Notes under the pieces: model-generated
What the model was told of the DNA's origin: nothing
Database searches by the model: none
Seen by the model: only the letters and a program-made list of their open reading frames with translations
Source of the DNA: Heterodera schachtii
Taxonomy: Eukaryota; Nematoda; Chromadorea; Rhabditida; Heteroderidae
NCBI GenBank assembly: GCA_023374025.1
Contig: SIJG01000002.1
Span: 844,078-908,077 of the forward strand
Length of the DNA: 64,000 bases
Direction of reading: 5' to 3'
Part shown: one piece after another, positions 48,976 to 59,613 of the stretch
How the letters are laid out: each line of letters begins with the position of its first letter
Position numbering within the stretch: position 1 is the first letter of the stretch
Position numbers and translations under genes: made by a program

Positions 48976-51900
48976 TTAAAATCATAAAATATATTATATT
49001 CAAAAAAGAATAATCTGTTTTCGAATATTTAAGAAATTTAATGATAAAATTACATAATGCTTATTCATATAATAATTAAAAGTTAAAACCTTCCATTAAA
49101 TTTTTTCTAAAATATTCGATCTTAAAAAATAAATCAAGAAATGAGGCAAATCTAGTGTAAAAAATAAATTCTATACCAATAAATGGGACCATTCTTTATT
49201 TATATTAATATATATATTTGAGGTCACATGTCTGACTTTGTAAAAATAATTTATATACTGTCGATCAAAAATATTGACAATGCAAAAAAATATAAAAAAT
49301 AGATAATTAGTGAAATTTGTTTGCCGCTCCGATTGACTTTTTGGGAGGAATTACATAGAGCTGTATCGAGCGTTCATGAGAAACAAATTCATAATGTAAA
49401 ATTAAAAACAACTGCTTTTTTTAAATGTGAACAGGAAAATCTTGAACTAAAAGCAAAGCATGCGTGAAATAAATGGAAATGATTAGAAACAAAATGAACA
49501 AATAATAATAATTGCATAAAAAATAGTAACATAATAAACTTATCAATTATATGATGAAGGTATATTTATTTTATAATTTTATAAACAAAAATGTGTAAAA
49601 TTTGATTAAAAAATGAATAAATAAATTAGTTGAAATGAAAATTTATAAATAATGCAATATTTGAATAATAATAAAGACACAAAATAAATAACAAATGAAA
49701 GCTTGAGTGAAATAATATGCAAGGGTCTTTTTTTAAGAATGTCATATAAGTAAGGTTAATTGAAACTTTTATTATGTGGTTTTTTGCGGGAACAATTCTT
49801 ATTACATCCAAAAATTTTTATCTGTATAAGTATAATTTTTGTAAATCAATTGTTTTAAAAAGCATTACGAAAAATGAAGCTCATAAGGCATCGTTTATAT
49901 TTTTTTAATTTAATTCATATTGAAAAAAAATTTTAAATTAGAAATGTTCACGTGTCTTTTTTGATGTTTTAAAGAAAAATATTTACATAAATATAATATT
50001 CAATATTATTTTTATTGTTTTAAGATAGAATATTAATTAAATTTTTTTTTTTTAATATTTTTCGTTTTTGATCTTCCAAAATTGCCTTGAGTTGAAATTT
50101 TATATCAAATTAACGCCTCTATTTTGATTTTAAATCTTATCAAGACAACGTATTAAGTGTTTCTAAGTAAAAATTTCCTATTTTTCAATTTTATTTTTGA
50201 ATATTTTAATATTATTAATAGAATTTTTATTTTCCCTTTATTAAGTCAATTTTGAGTCTTTTGGTTATTCTAATTCTTAGTTAACCTTTCATCGTGATAA
50301 TAAATTTCTACATGATTCGAATCACAAAACATGAAACATGAAACGTGAGTATTGTATTTAATTCTCTTATTAAATTTAGCAATTACAATTAAACTTGAAA
50401 TTTTTATTAAGTAAATAAAAAAAAATTATAAAATGTTTACTTAAATGAATTCATTTTTAAAATTTTACACCTTGTATTACACGCAGCGGTGCATCTTTTG
50501 TCTCTTTCAATATGTAAGATTTAAAATTTTTATTTATTAATTTTATTTTTGTATTCTTTTACATTGTTCATTATTAAATCCAATGAAAATTCATTTTATG
50601 AAAATTAAATTATTTTTTTAAACTAACTTCTTTAAAGCATTAGAAGATTTACACTAAACAAAATAATATTATAACCAAAAAACATTATAAGAAGCATACT
50701 AAAAAGGGCATAAAAATAATGCTGTGAATTTAATCAGAAATTTTATAATTATCATACTATTTAATTTTTAAAATTGAGCTAAATTATTAACTTATGTCTT
50801 AATTATTTTTTAAATATTTTGAATATTAATGTTAACATAATAATTTTTTGTATATAATTTATAAAGTAAATCACATATATTCTTGATAAACTAGCTTTTC
50901 GTTTTCATGTTATTATAAATTTTCTAAAATTTATGTTATAAATTTCATGGAATCATCAATTTAATTATAGTGGAGCTAAACTAAGATGAATCGCATGGAC
51001 AGTCAAAAATCTCAATAATGATTTATTGTTTTTTCATTTAATACTTAAACTATTAAAACCCAATTAAATAATTTGTTAACTATTCTTTATCACTTTTTAT
51101 TATATTAACTACTTAAGGATTAATATTAAATTTTACTTTGGATAGGCGCGTCGCCGTTCCTTATAATCATGCCAAGAGCCATAAAACATCAAATAATTTT
51201 GATATTGAATTTAAAACTCGAAGAAAATTAAAAAAAAAGTTATAAAATAGGCAAAAAAATTTCTGTGCGTGCGTGATAAAATACTAAACTATTAAACAAA
51301 ATCAAATATATAAAAATTTGTAAATTAATTTTTGGCGTTTTTAATTTTTATTCTTCATCTTTAACCCTAAAATACCAAAAATAATTAATGAAATATAACT
51401 CTTACAATAAAACATAACCTAACTATATTAAAATTCTACTTTTAAGCATACAATTTCAATGACTAAAAATCAATTTATCCTTTTAGATATTATAAAGAAC
51501 AATTTAAGAATTCTAATACATATAAATGGAGATAATAAAGAATATATTAAAATTATAATAAAATAATTCTTAACTCAAAGAGAATTATTCTTAATGAAGA
51601 AAATAAATTAAATAATATTTCTTTGTCAACAAAAATTTATAAAGTTTTAAAACTAGAAGAAAAATTGCTCGAATTGATGCAGATTGGCGAGAGCCCTTAT
51701 GGCACCCTCTCCCTATTATTTTCACTCAAAAAATTACAATATAATGAAATAACAAATAATTACATTTTAACTCATTACAATATAAAAAATTAATTAAGTT
51801 TAATATTTAAATTCCTTCACCTCTATATCAGAAAATCAGTCATATTCAATACAGCTTATACAGCTTTAATTCACATATTCATGAAAATACTTTATGCAAT

Positions 51901-53932
51901 AATATACAATTCTTTGTCATATAACTTTTCTTCTTTTATGTGTTAATATATTTTAATATGTTTTATTATTTTTTCAATTCTTTATAAATTATTTAATAGT
52001 ATAAAAGAAATTTTGATGAAACTCTTTGTTCGGCAAAACATAACCTTTTTAATTTATATATTGTTATGTGATTTTAGCTCTTTATGAATATTTTTTATCC
52101 TATCTTTTTAATGGTAATAAAATTGTTAAATACTTTTAAAAATTACTACTACAAGAATTAATTAAAATTAGATTTAAATTATTGAAAAAGTGATTTATTT
52201 CATTTATGTCTATTTTTTGTTTAATTTAAAATTTATTTTGTGATTGACACTTATTTTGTGATTTTGACCATCATTTATGTTTTATTTTATTTTCATTTTA
52301 CTTGTTTTACGCCACTTTAAATATAAAATTTATTTCAATAGTCATCTTTTGGCATTCTTAGAATTATATAGAAATTTAATTCATGCTAATTTGATTAATT
52401 GACGAATAGCGTTATCAAGGTAACGGATAAGTTCGCAGAACCATTAAATTTAATGTTCTAGGATGATTTACTAAAGGCAGGAACAACTTGCAAGAATGAT
52501 GCGCAATATCATAGCCATAAAAAGTTGTTTTCAAAATTTAAATAATTTTCTTAATATTTAAATCAAAAAAAAATTTAGGATAATTTTGTAATCATTAGCA
52601 AACGAAATATTAATGAGCAAAATATAACGAGTCGCAATATTTAAAAATAAAAAATAGAGAAAATTTAGTTGACGAATATCACTATGGAGAAGAAGTGGAA
52701 CAATCGGCCAAATAGCAAAAAACTCAAAATTAAAATTAAAAACAACATTAATTTTAACAAAATTATTTATTAAATTTTCTTACAAAAGAATATTTATGAT
52801 GACATTGATAAATATTAAACAATCTAGCAATAAAAATGATAAATATTAAATAAAGAAATAATTAAGCAATAAAAACTTATTACAATCTTTTAAAATAAAC
52901 AATTCAATTTTTATTCAAAATTTTTACATTGGTCAAAAAAGACTGATTTTAAGGCTACTTGATATTAAATTCTAAAACCAATTTATCAAAATTAATCATA
53001 AAATTTAATAAATATTAATTTATAAAGATGCAAATTTTTGTGGAATTAATATTTAAGACAAATTTGAAATAAAATTATCATGGTTTAATTTTACATTTTA
53101 TGTCATTATTATTGTTAATAGCCTTTAGGATTTTTTAAAAATTATTTTTATTTTAAAGAAAACATTAGTAATAATTTATTAAATTTTTAATTTGTATCGT
53201 TTTTGGATAAGCTTTCTTTTATCCCGTTTCAAGCCTTCTTTGATTGTAATCATCTCTGCCATACAAATAAATTTTGTTCTAAATCAAAGGTTTTTATTAA
53301 TTTAATAATTGCCATGTATTTTATTTATTTTTATTTTCTCTTAGAAAAATTTTTTCAGAAAAAAGCTTTATTTTCAAATATGACCTAATTATGCATTTAT
53401 ACAGCCATTTGTATACATTAATAATGAAGAAATTTATTTTGTTAAAAAAAATTATTACACTAAAGTTATTAATACTTGGAATAATATGAATACTTAACCT
53501 AATCACCTTTTTTAAATATTAATTTATTTTTCTATACATTCTTTAAAACATTTCCATTAATACATTGTTTTAATTCTATGTATTTATCTTTGAGTCTTAT
53601 TTAATAATATATTAATTTAATTGGTAAAAAGTTTCTGCTTTAATATTAAAGTGATTCATTTTTATCTTGTAGATATTTAGTATTTAATTAAATATTAATT
53701 TGAATTAATTTATCAGTCATTGTTTAAATTTCTTTTATTATAATTTTTAATTTAACTCATGCGTTAGAATTTGAAGTGCTCTGAGTCAAGTGCTGACGAT
53801 CTCGGCGCTTCATTCATGTATTTCCAAGAAAAAATTGCTTATTAAATTAATTGATATTTGTTATATAATTAAAATCTTATAATTAATTTTCCTAAATCAT
53901 TTACTCCGTATGTCTTGCAATTCATTTATTAA
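48976..53932. other. AT-rich gene-free stretch
   Basis: No gene called. GC-richer coding-like islands occur at about 51148-51235 (following a possible acceptor GGATAG and open to a TAA) and about 53765-53845 (following GCGTTAG, open to TAA). Blocks alternate in A-rich and T-rich strand bias: A-rich 51.2-51.8, T-rich 52.0-52.4, A-rich 52.6-53.0, T-rich 53.1-53.9 kb. Confidence 0.5.
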
Positions 53933-54306
53933 TGTAAGGTTATTCGACGCATTTCCCTCATTTAATTATTTCTTAATTATTTCCCATTGGCCATTATCAA
54001 TTCAATCACATTTCATCCGTTCACACGTTTTTCCTTTTTCGCTGTAATGTTTCTCCGCCCATTCTCTTCTCATTTCTCCTTCCCCCAGTGATCAGTTAGT
54101 CAGTTAGTTGTTGAGCAGACTTCAATTATTATTCCTTTTCTCGCTTCGTGTAAATCCAACAACGAGTGAATAAATATATCGACAGTCAATGAGTCGTTGG
54201 GATTTTGGGGCTTAGTCAATGGCCATGGCTTTCCCCACTCCCTCCCATGTTCCATCCGGGATAGACGGTGCGGTTGGTCTGGGGGGCACAGTGCGCATCC
54301 CTCACT
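53933..54306 (+). repeat. 5' LTR
   Basis: A 374-bp LTR beginning TGTAAGGTTATTCG and ending CCCTCACT. It includes a GAATAAATA motif that could act in 3'-end formation. The final T is assigned by comparison of flanks and could belong to the primer-binding site (one-base ambiguity). Confidence 0.9.
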
Positions 54307-54323
54307 GGTAGCACCGGATGGTT
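54306..54323 (+). other. primer-binding site
   Basis: TGGTAGCACCGGATGG directly at the LTR end has the TGG start expected for pairing with a tRNA CCA terminus. The tRNA species is not determined. Confidence 0.55.
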
Positions 54324-54465
54324 CCCATTTTGGGAAACGACCCATCATTGACGACGAAGCTGAGAATTGGATAAGCCGGCAGAAGTCTGTGGGAGATCTC
54401 CCTGGCCTGAGGGCTAGAAACAAAGACGTGCACGCGCAAGTAAAGAAGTCTGAGAAAATAAAGTT

Positions 54466-54612
54466 GTCCGGGCTAGTTGAAAACTAAAGGGACATTAAAA
54501 ATGCAAAAAAGGAGGGCAAAAATTCGTCCGGGCTAGTTAAGAACTAAAGGGACTTTAAAAATGAAAAAATGAGGCCAAAATTTGCCCGGGCTAGTCTAAT
54601 GTAAAGGGGCTG
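54466..54612 (+). repeat. leader direct repeats with paired ends
   Basis: Three tandem units start at 54466, 54526 and 54584 (periods 60 and 58), each beginning GTCCGGGCTAGTT or similar. A fourth partial copy, GCCCGGGCTGATAACC, lies at 54849. In units 1 and 2, GTCC at the start can pair with GGAC 24 bases on, and TAGTT with AACTA. In unit 3 the outer pair changes to GCCC/GGGC, a covariation that favours a conserved RNA stem. A purine-rich tract fills 54640-54850. Confidence 0.75.
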
Positions 54613-55360
54613 ATTGCACCGAAAATTGATAAATTAGGTAATTATTTGTAAAGATGAAAGGGAGAGAAAAAAGAGAGTGAAAGAAGCCAAAATAACCAAA
54701 AAAAGGCCTGGTAGCAAACGAATAAGTGACCAATTTAAAAACTATTTGAACGAATGAGAAGCCAAAAAAGGAGAGAAAGAGGCCAAAAAAAAGAGAGAGA
54801 AAAAGTGAGACAAAAGTAAAGAGAAACAAATTTCGGTGAAGCAAAAAGGCCCGGGCTGATAACCAATCAAAGAGGCGCTAGTTTAACTGCCTAAAAAATA
54901 AGGGAACCAATTAAAAAATGAAAATTAGGCCCTATCATTTTGTTTACCATATGAGTTACAGTTTTCACAGTTCCGAAGTTCATTTTATCCATTTTTCTCT
55001 CGTTTCTCACGCAATATGGATATTCACGTGCCGCCACATTTTGCTTTGCGAGATTATTTCACTTTACACTTTTTTTGCGGCGCCTAAGAATTGTTAATTG
55101 CTCTCGTTAGGCGGAGTTTAAGCGGAGATGGGAGCAGATAAGCCCATTCTTGGAAGGCATTTGCATCCATTCGATTATCCGCTGTCATTCATTAATTCTT
55201 TTTCTCTCAATTAATGCGTAATGGGATTACCAATTTTTTAGCAAAATAAAGTGAAAATCTTATTACGAACCGAACGACTACGAATGTCTACATCAGGGGG
55301 CTCTTCAAGTGAGCCCGCCTCTGGTACATCCCAAGCCTGCGGGCTGGAAATAAAAATGTT

Positions 55361-57091
55361 TTGAGTGGAAAGGACGATGCGTCGTCAATCACGGCTATTG
55401 ATAGAAAACTTTGGCAAGGAAAGGTCACTGTAAAAATTTCTGACTTAGAAAAAGCTCAAAATGACATGGGGAAATTGGAAGATGGAGTGAATAGAGCTTT
55501 TCGCTACATGAACAGCTCCTTGAACCAAAAAGTCACTTGGGTGAATGATGTCGTGGCTAATACAAATGCAAATTTTGAGACGCTGAAGGTACAATTCGAG
55601 ACCTTAACCGAAAGAGTCGATATTTTGGAACGAGACAATGATGGGACGAATTCAGGTGGAACTTTTAGTCTTATTAATCAGAACAGAGCATCGCTCGCGC
55701 CGTTTGTGACGCCAATGGGGAATGCACAGCCCAACCAAGTCATGCCGAGTCAAGTGCCAATCCAGCAACTGTCAAGCGAAGACGAAGATGACGGGCCGAC
55801 TCTTTTTGGCCTGAACATGCTAATGAGTGGATCGACAGTAGGGTCAGGTTTGGAAATGTTCAGAGAAGAGTCAGTTTTTGCATTTGACGATTGGGCTGAA
55901 CGTTTTAAGGACTACCTTTCTGTGTCAGGCAAGGCTTACACTGAGCGCGAAAAAGTCACCAGACTCAAATTGGCTCTGAAGGACACGCCACTGGCACTGT
56001 TTAAAGAATTATTACCAGCACAAACGGACACTCTCGACACTGCACTGAGTGAACTCCGACGGAAATTGGACTCCCCTCAACGTCGGGAAATTACAAAGCG
56101 AACATTATCATTGTGCAAGCAAAGGGAAGATGAAACAGTGGCACAATTTCTGAGGCGTTTAACTCCTTTGGTGGATGCGACAAATTCGTCATTGACCGGT
56201 AATTCGCGAAAAGAAAAAATTTGCGAAGAATTTTTGGATAGATTGAAACCAAATATAAGCTTTCTCATTCGTCTGGTGGGATTGTCACGAGCAAAAGATT
56301 TGGACTTGGTAAGAGCACAAGCTGAGGAGTTGGAGGCTTTACTGATGATGAGCAAGGGTGACGAGGCAGTGCGCCTCTCTGACGCAGTCAACGCGCTAAA
56401 CAATCAGTCATCACAGTCCCGTTGGTCTACAGAAGCGAACCTGAACAATAAATTTGCTGGACAGTGGTCATCAGGTAACAATGTCAGAGGATTCAGTTCT
56501 TTTTCAGGATCGGATGAACAAACCCAGCAACAAGGGGGAGGAGAAGGACAAAATCGCTCTCGCAACTGGGAAGGAGGACATCAAGAACAATTCAGTCAAA
56601 GAAATTGGTCAAGCAACCCCCGATGTGATTATTGTGACCGCGTTGGACATGTGGCTTACAACTGCTATCAACGCCGTGCCAGTTTAAGAGAAAACTCCGA
56701 TCTGTCATTCCACCAAGGAAGATGGGCCAACCAACAGCCACACCAATCGCAGGGACAATGGCAAAATAGGCAAAGTTCCATTAACATGATGGATGTCGAA
56801 GGTTCCTCGAATTCTTCAGCTGGATTTTTTCAAAACTTGGCCCAGGCTTTACTAGACCTTAAAATTCAGAACTCTCGCAATTACAAAGACGAAGAGCCGA
56901 GATCCGGAGCAATGAATGCACTTACACACATCAAACCCGAAACGAAAGTAATGAAGTGTCAAGTTGAAAATAAACTGTCAAAAGAATCCCAAGCCTGTGG
57001 GCCGGAAACAAAACCAAACCGTCTTAAAACAGCAAACTGTGAACGGCCAAATGTGCGTTCGAAAGTCACCTCCTTAATACAATTTCATTAA
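55361..57091 (+). CDS. retrotransposon Gag with CCHC zinc knuckle
   Basis: Gag would form the particle and package element RNA. The frame is open from 55313; numbering here starts at 55361 (a TTG), and the first in-frame ATG is at 55466 (residue 36). N-terminal residues to about 95 are heptad-like and probably coiled coil. Residues about 165-330 look like a retrotransposon capsid (DDWAERFKDYL at 177, then KRTLSLCKQREDETVAQFLRR, ICEEFLDRLKP, AQAEELEALL). A Gln/Ser/Gly/Asn-rich linker follows. A CCHC knuckle, CDYCDRVGHVAYNC, spans residues 422-435 with C-x2-C-x4-H-x4-C spacing, then a polar tail to the stop. An upstream ORF, 55284-55364, has its own ATG (MSTSGGSSSEPASG) and ends in ATGTTTTGA overlapping the Gag frame. 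A one-base backward slip there would join the two, otherwise initiation is non-AUG or at Met36. No protease follows. Confidence 0.85.
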   Translation: MSGKDDASSITAIDRKLWQGKVTVKISDLEKAQNDMGKLEDGVNRAFRYMNSSLNQKVTWVNDVVANTNANFETLKVQFETLTERVDILERDNDGTNSGGTFSLINQNRASLAPFVTPMGNAQPNQVMPSQVPIQQLSSEDEDDGPTLFGLNMLMSGSTVGSGLEMFREESVFAFDDWAERFKDYLSVSGKAYTEREKVTRLKLALKDTPLALFKELLPAQTDTLDTALSELRRKLDSPQRREITKRTLSLCKQREDETVAQFLRRLTPLVDATNSSLTGNSRKEKICEEFLDRLKPNISFLIRLVGLSRAKDLDLVRAQAEELEALLMMSKGDEAVRLSDAVNALNNQSSQSRWSTEANLNNKFAGQWSSGNNVRGFSSFSGSDEQTQQQGGGEGQNRSRNWEGGHQEQFSQRNWSSNPRCDYCDRVGHVAYNCYQRRASLRENSDLSFHQGRWANQQPHQSQGQWQNRQSSINMMDVEGSSNSSAGFFQNLAQALLDLKIQNSRNYKDEEPRSGAMNALTHIKPETKVMKCQVENKLSKESQACGPETKPNRLKTANCERPNVRSKVTSLIQFH

Positions 57092-58080
57092 TGCTTATTG
57101 GAATGATTTTGCCCCTCATTGCTGCTGTTAGGCCTAATCTGCCGATGTTTCCCCTTGTCTATAATCCCAAAATGGAGGAAAAGTGGCATTTTTTGTGGAT
57201 GATTCAGAATCACTCCGACCCAGGATTTCATTTTCATTTTCTGTCTTTTATTTTGCTCATATATGTACCCTTTTTTCTCTTATGATTTTGAAAAACAATT
57301 AACTCCAATTTCTTAACTCCTTTGCCTGCGGGCAAGAAATAAAGCAAAAGGGAATTGAAGATGAATTATTTGAAACGGAAAATGATTCCGAAAATTCTTG
57401 CTTAAATAATTTAAAAATTTGGAATTGTAAAATTGTGAATTAATTAAAAGCTATTTTTCCCCTTTTCGGTTCTCATTGACATTTTGGGTCCCTTTGTTGT
57501 TTCTTTTAGCTAGTTTTTTTAGCCAATGTTTTTCTTGTTACAATTATTTTCCATGGGATTTTCAATGGCAGGTGGCGTATTTTTGCACAACCAATTCTAT
57601 TTTCAAACGCCAAAGAATTCCTTTTTAGTTTTGCCATTTTTCTTTATAGCCCTTGGACCGGTGTGTTTGCTTATATTACATTCCACACCGCCCACATTTT
57701 TGGTAATCATCGTCTACAGAGACCAAATTTTCTTCTCCAATTTAGTTTTTTTCTTATTAACTTCGCAATTTCACCCGAATTTTGCCTACAAATTTTTCAT
57801 TTAGTTACAGTTTACCAAGATTTAGGTGAAAAAAAGCCTTCTCCTTCAAACAGTTCTTATTCTTCTGCCTCCAAAACCTTTGCCTGCGGGCTTGAAAAAA
57901 TGTTTGTGAGAGTGGAAATGAACCACTCCAGGTGCCGGTGTTAGCGGATCGGAGTGATATGAGAGAAGAAAAAAGGGTTGAAGTGGGAAAAGAAAAAGGG
58001 GTAAGTGGAGGAATGGAAGAAGAGGAGGAAAGTTAGAGCAGTGAACTGCTTGAACTTGGACAGTTGGAAGCCTGAACCAG
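57092..58080 (+). other. post-gag region of the element, no pol
   Basis: T-rich to about 57.8 kb, then strongly purine-rich at about 57955-58045. Short ORFs at 57091-57285, 57526-57804 and 57663-57944 are mostly hydrophobic or low-complexity and show no protease (DTG), reverse transcriptase (Y-x-DD) or integrase motif. Two hairpin-motif copies lie here (57322 and 57882). It is probably the remnant or replacement of pol. Confidence 0.6.
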
Positions 58081-58760
58081 ACCATGGACTACGAATTCTC
58101 TTTCAATGCGGATGCCACTTGGGTCGGAACCCACGCCTCGCTCAGGAATAACGGTTGCAAAATTGTGGAGGAGCATCAAAATCGCCGCCTGTGCTTCGCA
58201 ACTCTATTGTGATGTGAACAACTGCCGGTACTTTTTGGAGAAATGATACATTTGATTATTGACGAAGTGGACAAGCGCCACACGTCCAAATATTTATTTT
58301 GGTGAGTCAATTCACGTGTCTAACCAAAGTACTGATCACAGATGATCACCGCCAACTTCGCGTCCGCTTTATTTGCTTTTACCCCACGCAAGCATTGGAG
58401 GCGAGCCACGGAATGATCACATTCGGCGACTTGCTGCTACTCAACTGGACCGAGACGTGGCAGAGATATTTGGACCATGCGACGGCGGAGACGACAGTGG
58501 TTGGCCCGGAGTACTTCGACCGAGCAGTTCAACAACCCCGACAACTATTACGACAGGGATGGGCAGCTGATCTCAGCTAATGGCGGTGCGGTACGGTCAA
58601 AGCACTTTTACAGCAAATACGGTAAAAATATGTGGTGCAACAACTCTGGTGAGTCAAGGGGGCGGAGAACAGATACTAACCTTATCTTTTTCAAGGTAGC
58701 ACTCATGAACGGACTTTAACTTCTGGTGCGCGCAGATGAATAAAGAAGGCCAAGCTGTAC
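58081..58760 (+). pseudogene. host-gene-like segment with two introns, possibly NHR/SPRY-like
   Basis: GC-richer sequence begins with an ATG at 58084 (MDYEFSFNADATWVGTHASL). It continues through MIHLIIDEVDKRHTSKYLF and NNPDNYYDRDGQLISANGG, then FYSKYGKNMWCNN, but in different frames, so it is broken as a gene. Two introns look genuine: 58302-58341 (GTGAGT...CTAAC...CACAG) and 58649-58695 (GTGAGT...TACTAAC...TTTTTCAAG, with a textbook branch point). The spacing of FSFN...ASL, RLCFAT, IIDEVD and a DRDGQL block is loosely reminiscent of a Neuralized-homology or SPRY-type beta-sandwich domain; this is a weak suggestion only. Introns point the same way as the element RNA, which is odd for something that passed through reverse transcription. 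It could also be an unrecognised accessory gene of the element. Confidence 0.4.
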
Positions 58761-59218
58761 GACTTCAGCCATGAACGATAAATGCGCATGGACTTCCTTC
58801 TTTTCCTTCCTTATCTTTTGTCAATTTCCTTTTCTGCTTTGTCTCTCTCTACTGTCCATTTTATTATCCAAATATTCATTTATTTTCCTTTTATTTCGAA
58901 TTGTTAAATGGCCTTTTCATAATACCCTCAAATTAAAATTAACTAAAATGCGTCGGTTTCCTCACACTTTCTCTGACCCATTCTTTCTTCCTCTCATCTT
59001 GCTTTTACATTTCGTCCCCAAACCGGAATGACCCCTGGTTGCTTTTCTCCGATTTCCCATGCCATCCATCTGAGATGAAGGTGGACCGTGCTGCTCATTA
59101 ATGCAATGCGCAACTTGGCCGAGGAAGTTCGGATTGGAGAGACGAAGGGCGAAGCCGAGAGTTTGGATCCATCTCATTAATTTTCATTTGACTTTTATTT
59201 AAGGATCGGGGACGATCC
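58761..59218 (+). other. 3' untranslated part of the element
   Basis: A pyrimidine-rich stretch (58790-58900) is followed by mixed sequence without recognisable coding. No repeat beyond short words. Confidence 0.5.
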
Positions 59219-59235
59219 TAAGGGAAGGGGGAAGT
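59219..59235 (+). other. polypurine tract
   Basis: TAAGGGAAGGGGGAAGT lies immediately upstream of the 3' LTR. A purine run here is the expected primer for plus-strand DNA synthesis in LTR elements. Confidence 0.8.
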
Positions 59236-59609
59236 TGTAAGGTTATTCGACGCATTTCCCTCATTTAATTATTTCTTAATTATTTCCCATTGGCCATTAT
59301 CAATTCAATCACATTTCATCCGTTCACACGTTTTTCCTTTTTCGCTGTAATGTTTCTCCGCCCATTCTCTTCTCATTTCTCCTTCCCCCAGTGATCAGTT
59401 AGTCAGTTAGTTGTTGAGCAGACTTCAATTATTATTCCTTTTCTCGCTTCGTGTAAATCCAACAACGAGTGAATAAATATATCGACAGTCAATGAGTCGT
59501 TGGGATTTTGGGGCTTAGTCAATGGCCATAGCTTTCCCCACTCCCTCCCATGTTCCATCCGGGATAGACGGTGCGGTTGGTCTGGGGGGCACAGTGCGCA
59601 TCCCTCACT
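59236..59609 (+). repeat. 3' LTR
   Basis: A 374-bp copy of 53933-54306 with one visible base difference. It is followed by TTAA, which matches the left flank. Confidence 0.9.
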
Positions 59610-59613
59610 TTAA

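Larger units (their letters stand above)
54404..57894 (+). repeat. five dispersed copies of a GCC-TGCG-GGC hairpin motif
   Basis: A motif of about 20 bases recurs at 54404-54415, 55331-55347, 56989-57005, 57322-57335 and 57882-57891. Each has GCC, a four-base loop, GGC, then soon after a GAAAYAAA-like tail. The loop is TGCG in three copies, which as RNA is a C(UGCG)G UNCG-type tetraloop; the others have TGAG and TGTG. Stems differ between copies yet still pair (AGCC/GGCT, TTGCC/GGCAA). Read as codons, most copies give the same peptide, ACG[LQP]E.K, and the first does so apart from TGA in place of TGC. Copies lie in the leader, just before gag, in the 3' end of gag and in the region after it. 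Confidence 0.75.
53933..59609 (+). mobile_element. gag-only LTR retrotransposon with captured segment
   Basis: A 5677-bp element with two 374-bp LTRs that differ at one position by eye (ATGG in the 5' copy, ATAG in the 3' copy), so insertion is recent. A 4-bp TTAA flanks it at 53929-53932 and 59610-59613, taken as the target duplication. Order: 5' LTR, primer-binding site, structured leader, gag, a T-rich segment, a purine-rich segment, a GC-richer gene-like segment with introns, polypurine tract, 3' LTR. No protease, reverse transcriptase, RNase H or integrase motif was found in any frame between 57092 and 59235. The element must therefore depend on another element's Pol, comparable to the gag-only TR-GAG class described in plants. 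It is far GC-richer than its flanks. Confidence 0.9.

Noticed and set aside
54100..54487. ORFs on both strands over the 5' LTR and leader of the second LTR element
   Set aside because: They span the LTR/primer-binding-site junction and have no domain; one includes the hairpin motif by chance of frame.
56077..56687. Alternative-frame ORFs inside the second gag
   Set aside because: Shadows of the 576-codon Gag frame, which carries the capsid and zinc-knuckle motifs.
57526..57804. 92-codon hydrophobic ORF after gag, considered as an envelope-like protein
   Set aside because: Phe/Leu-rich from T-rich DNA, no signal peptide, cleavage site or heptad pattern that would support an envelope.
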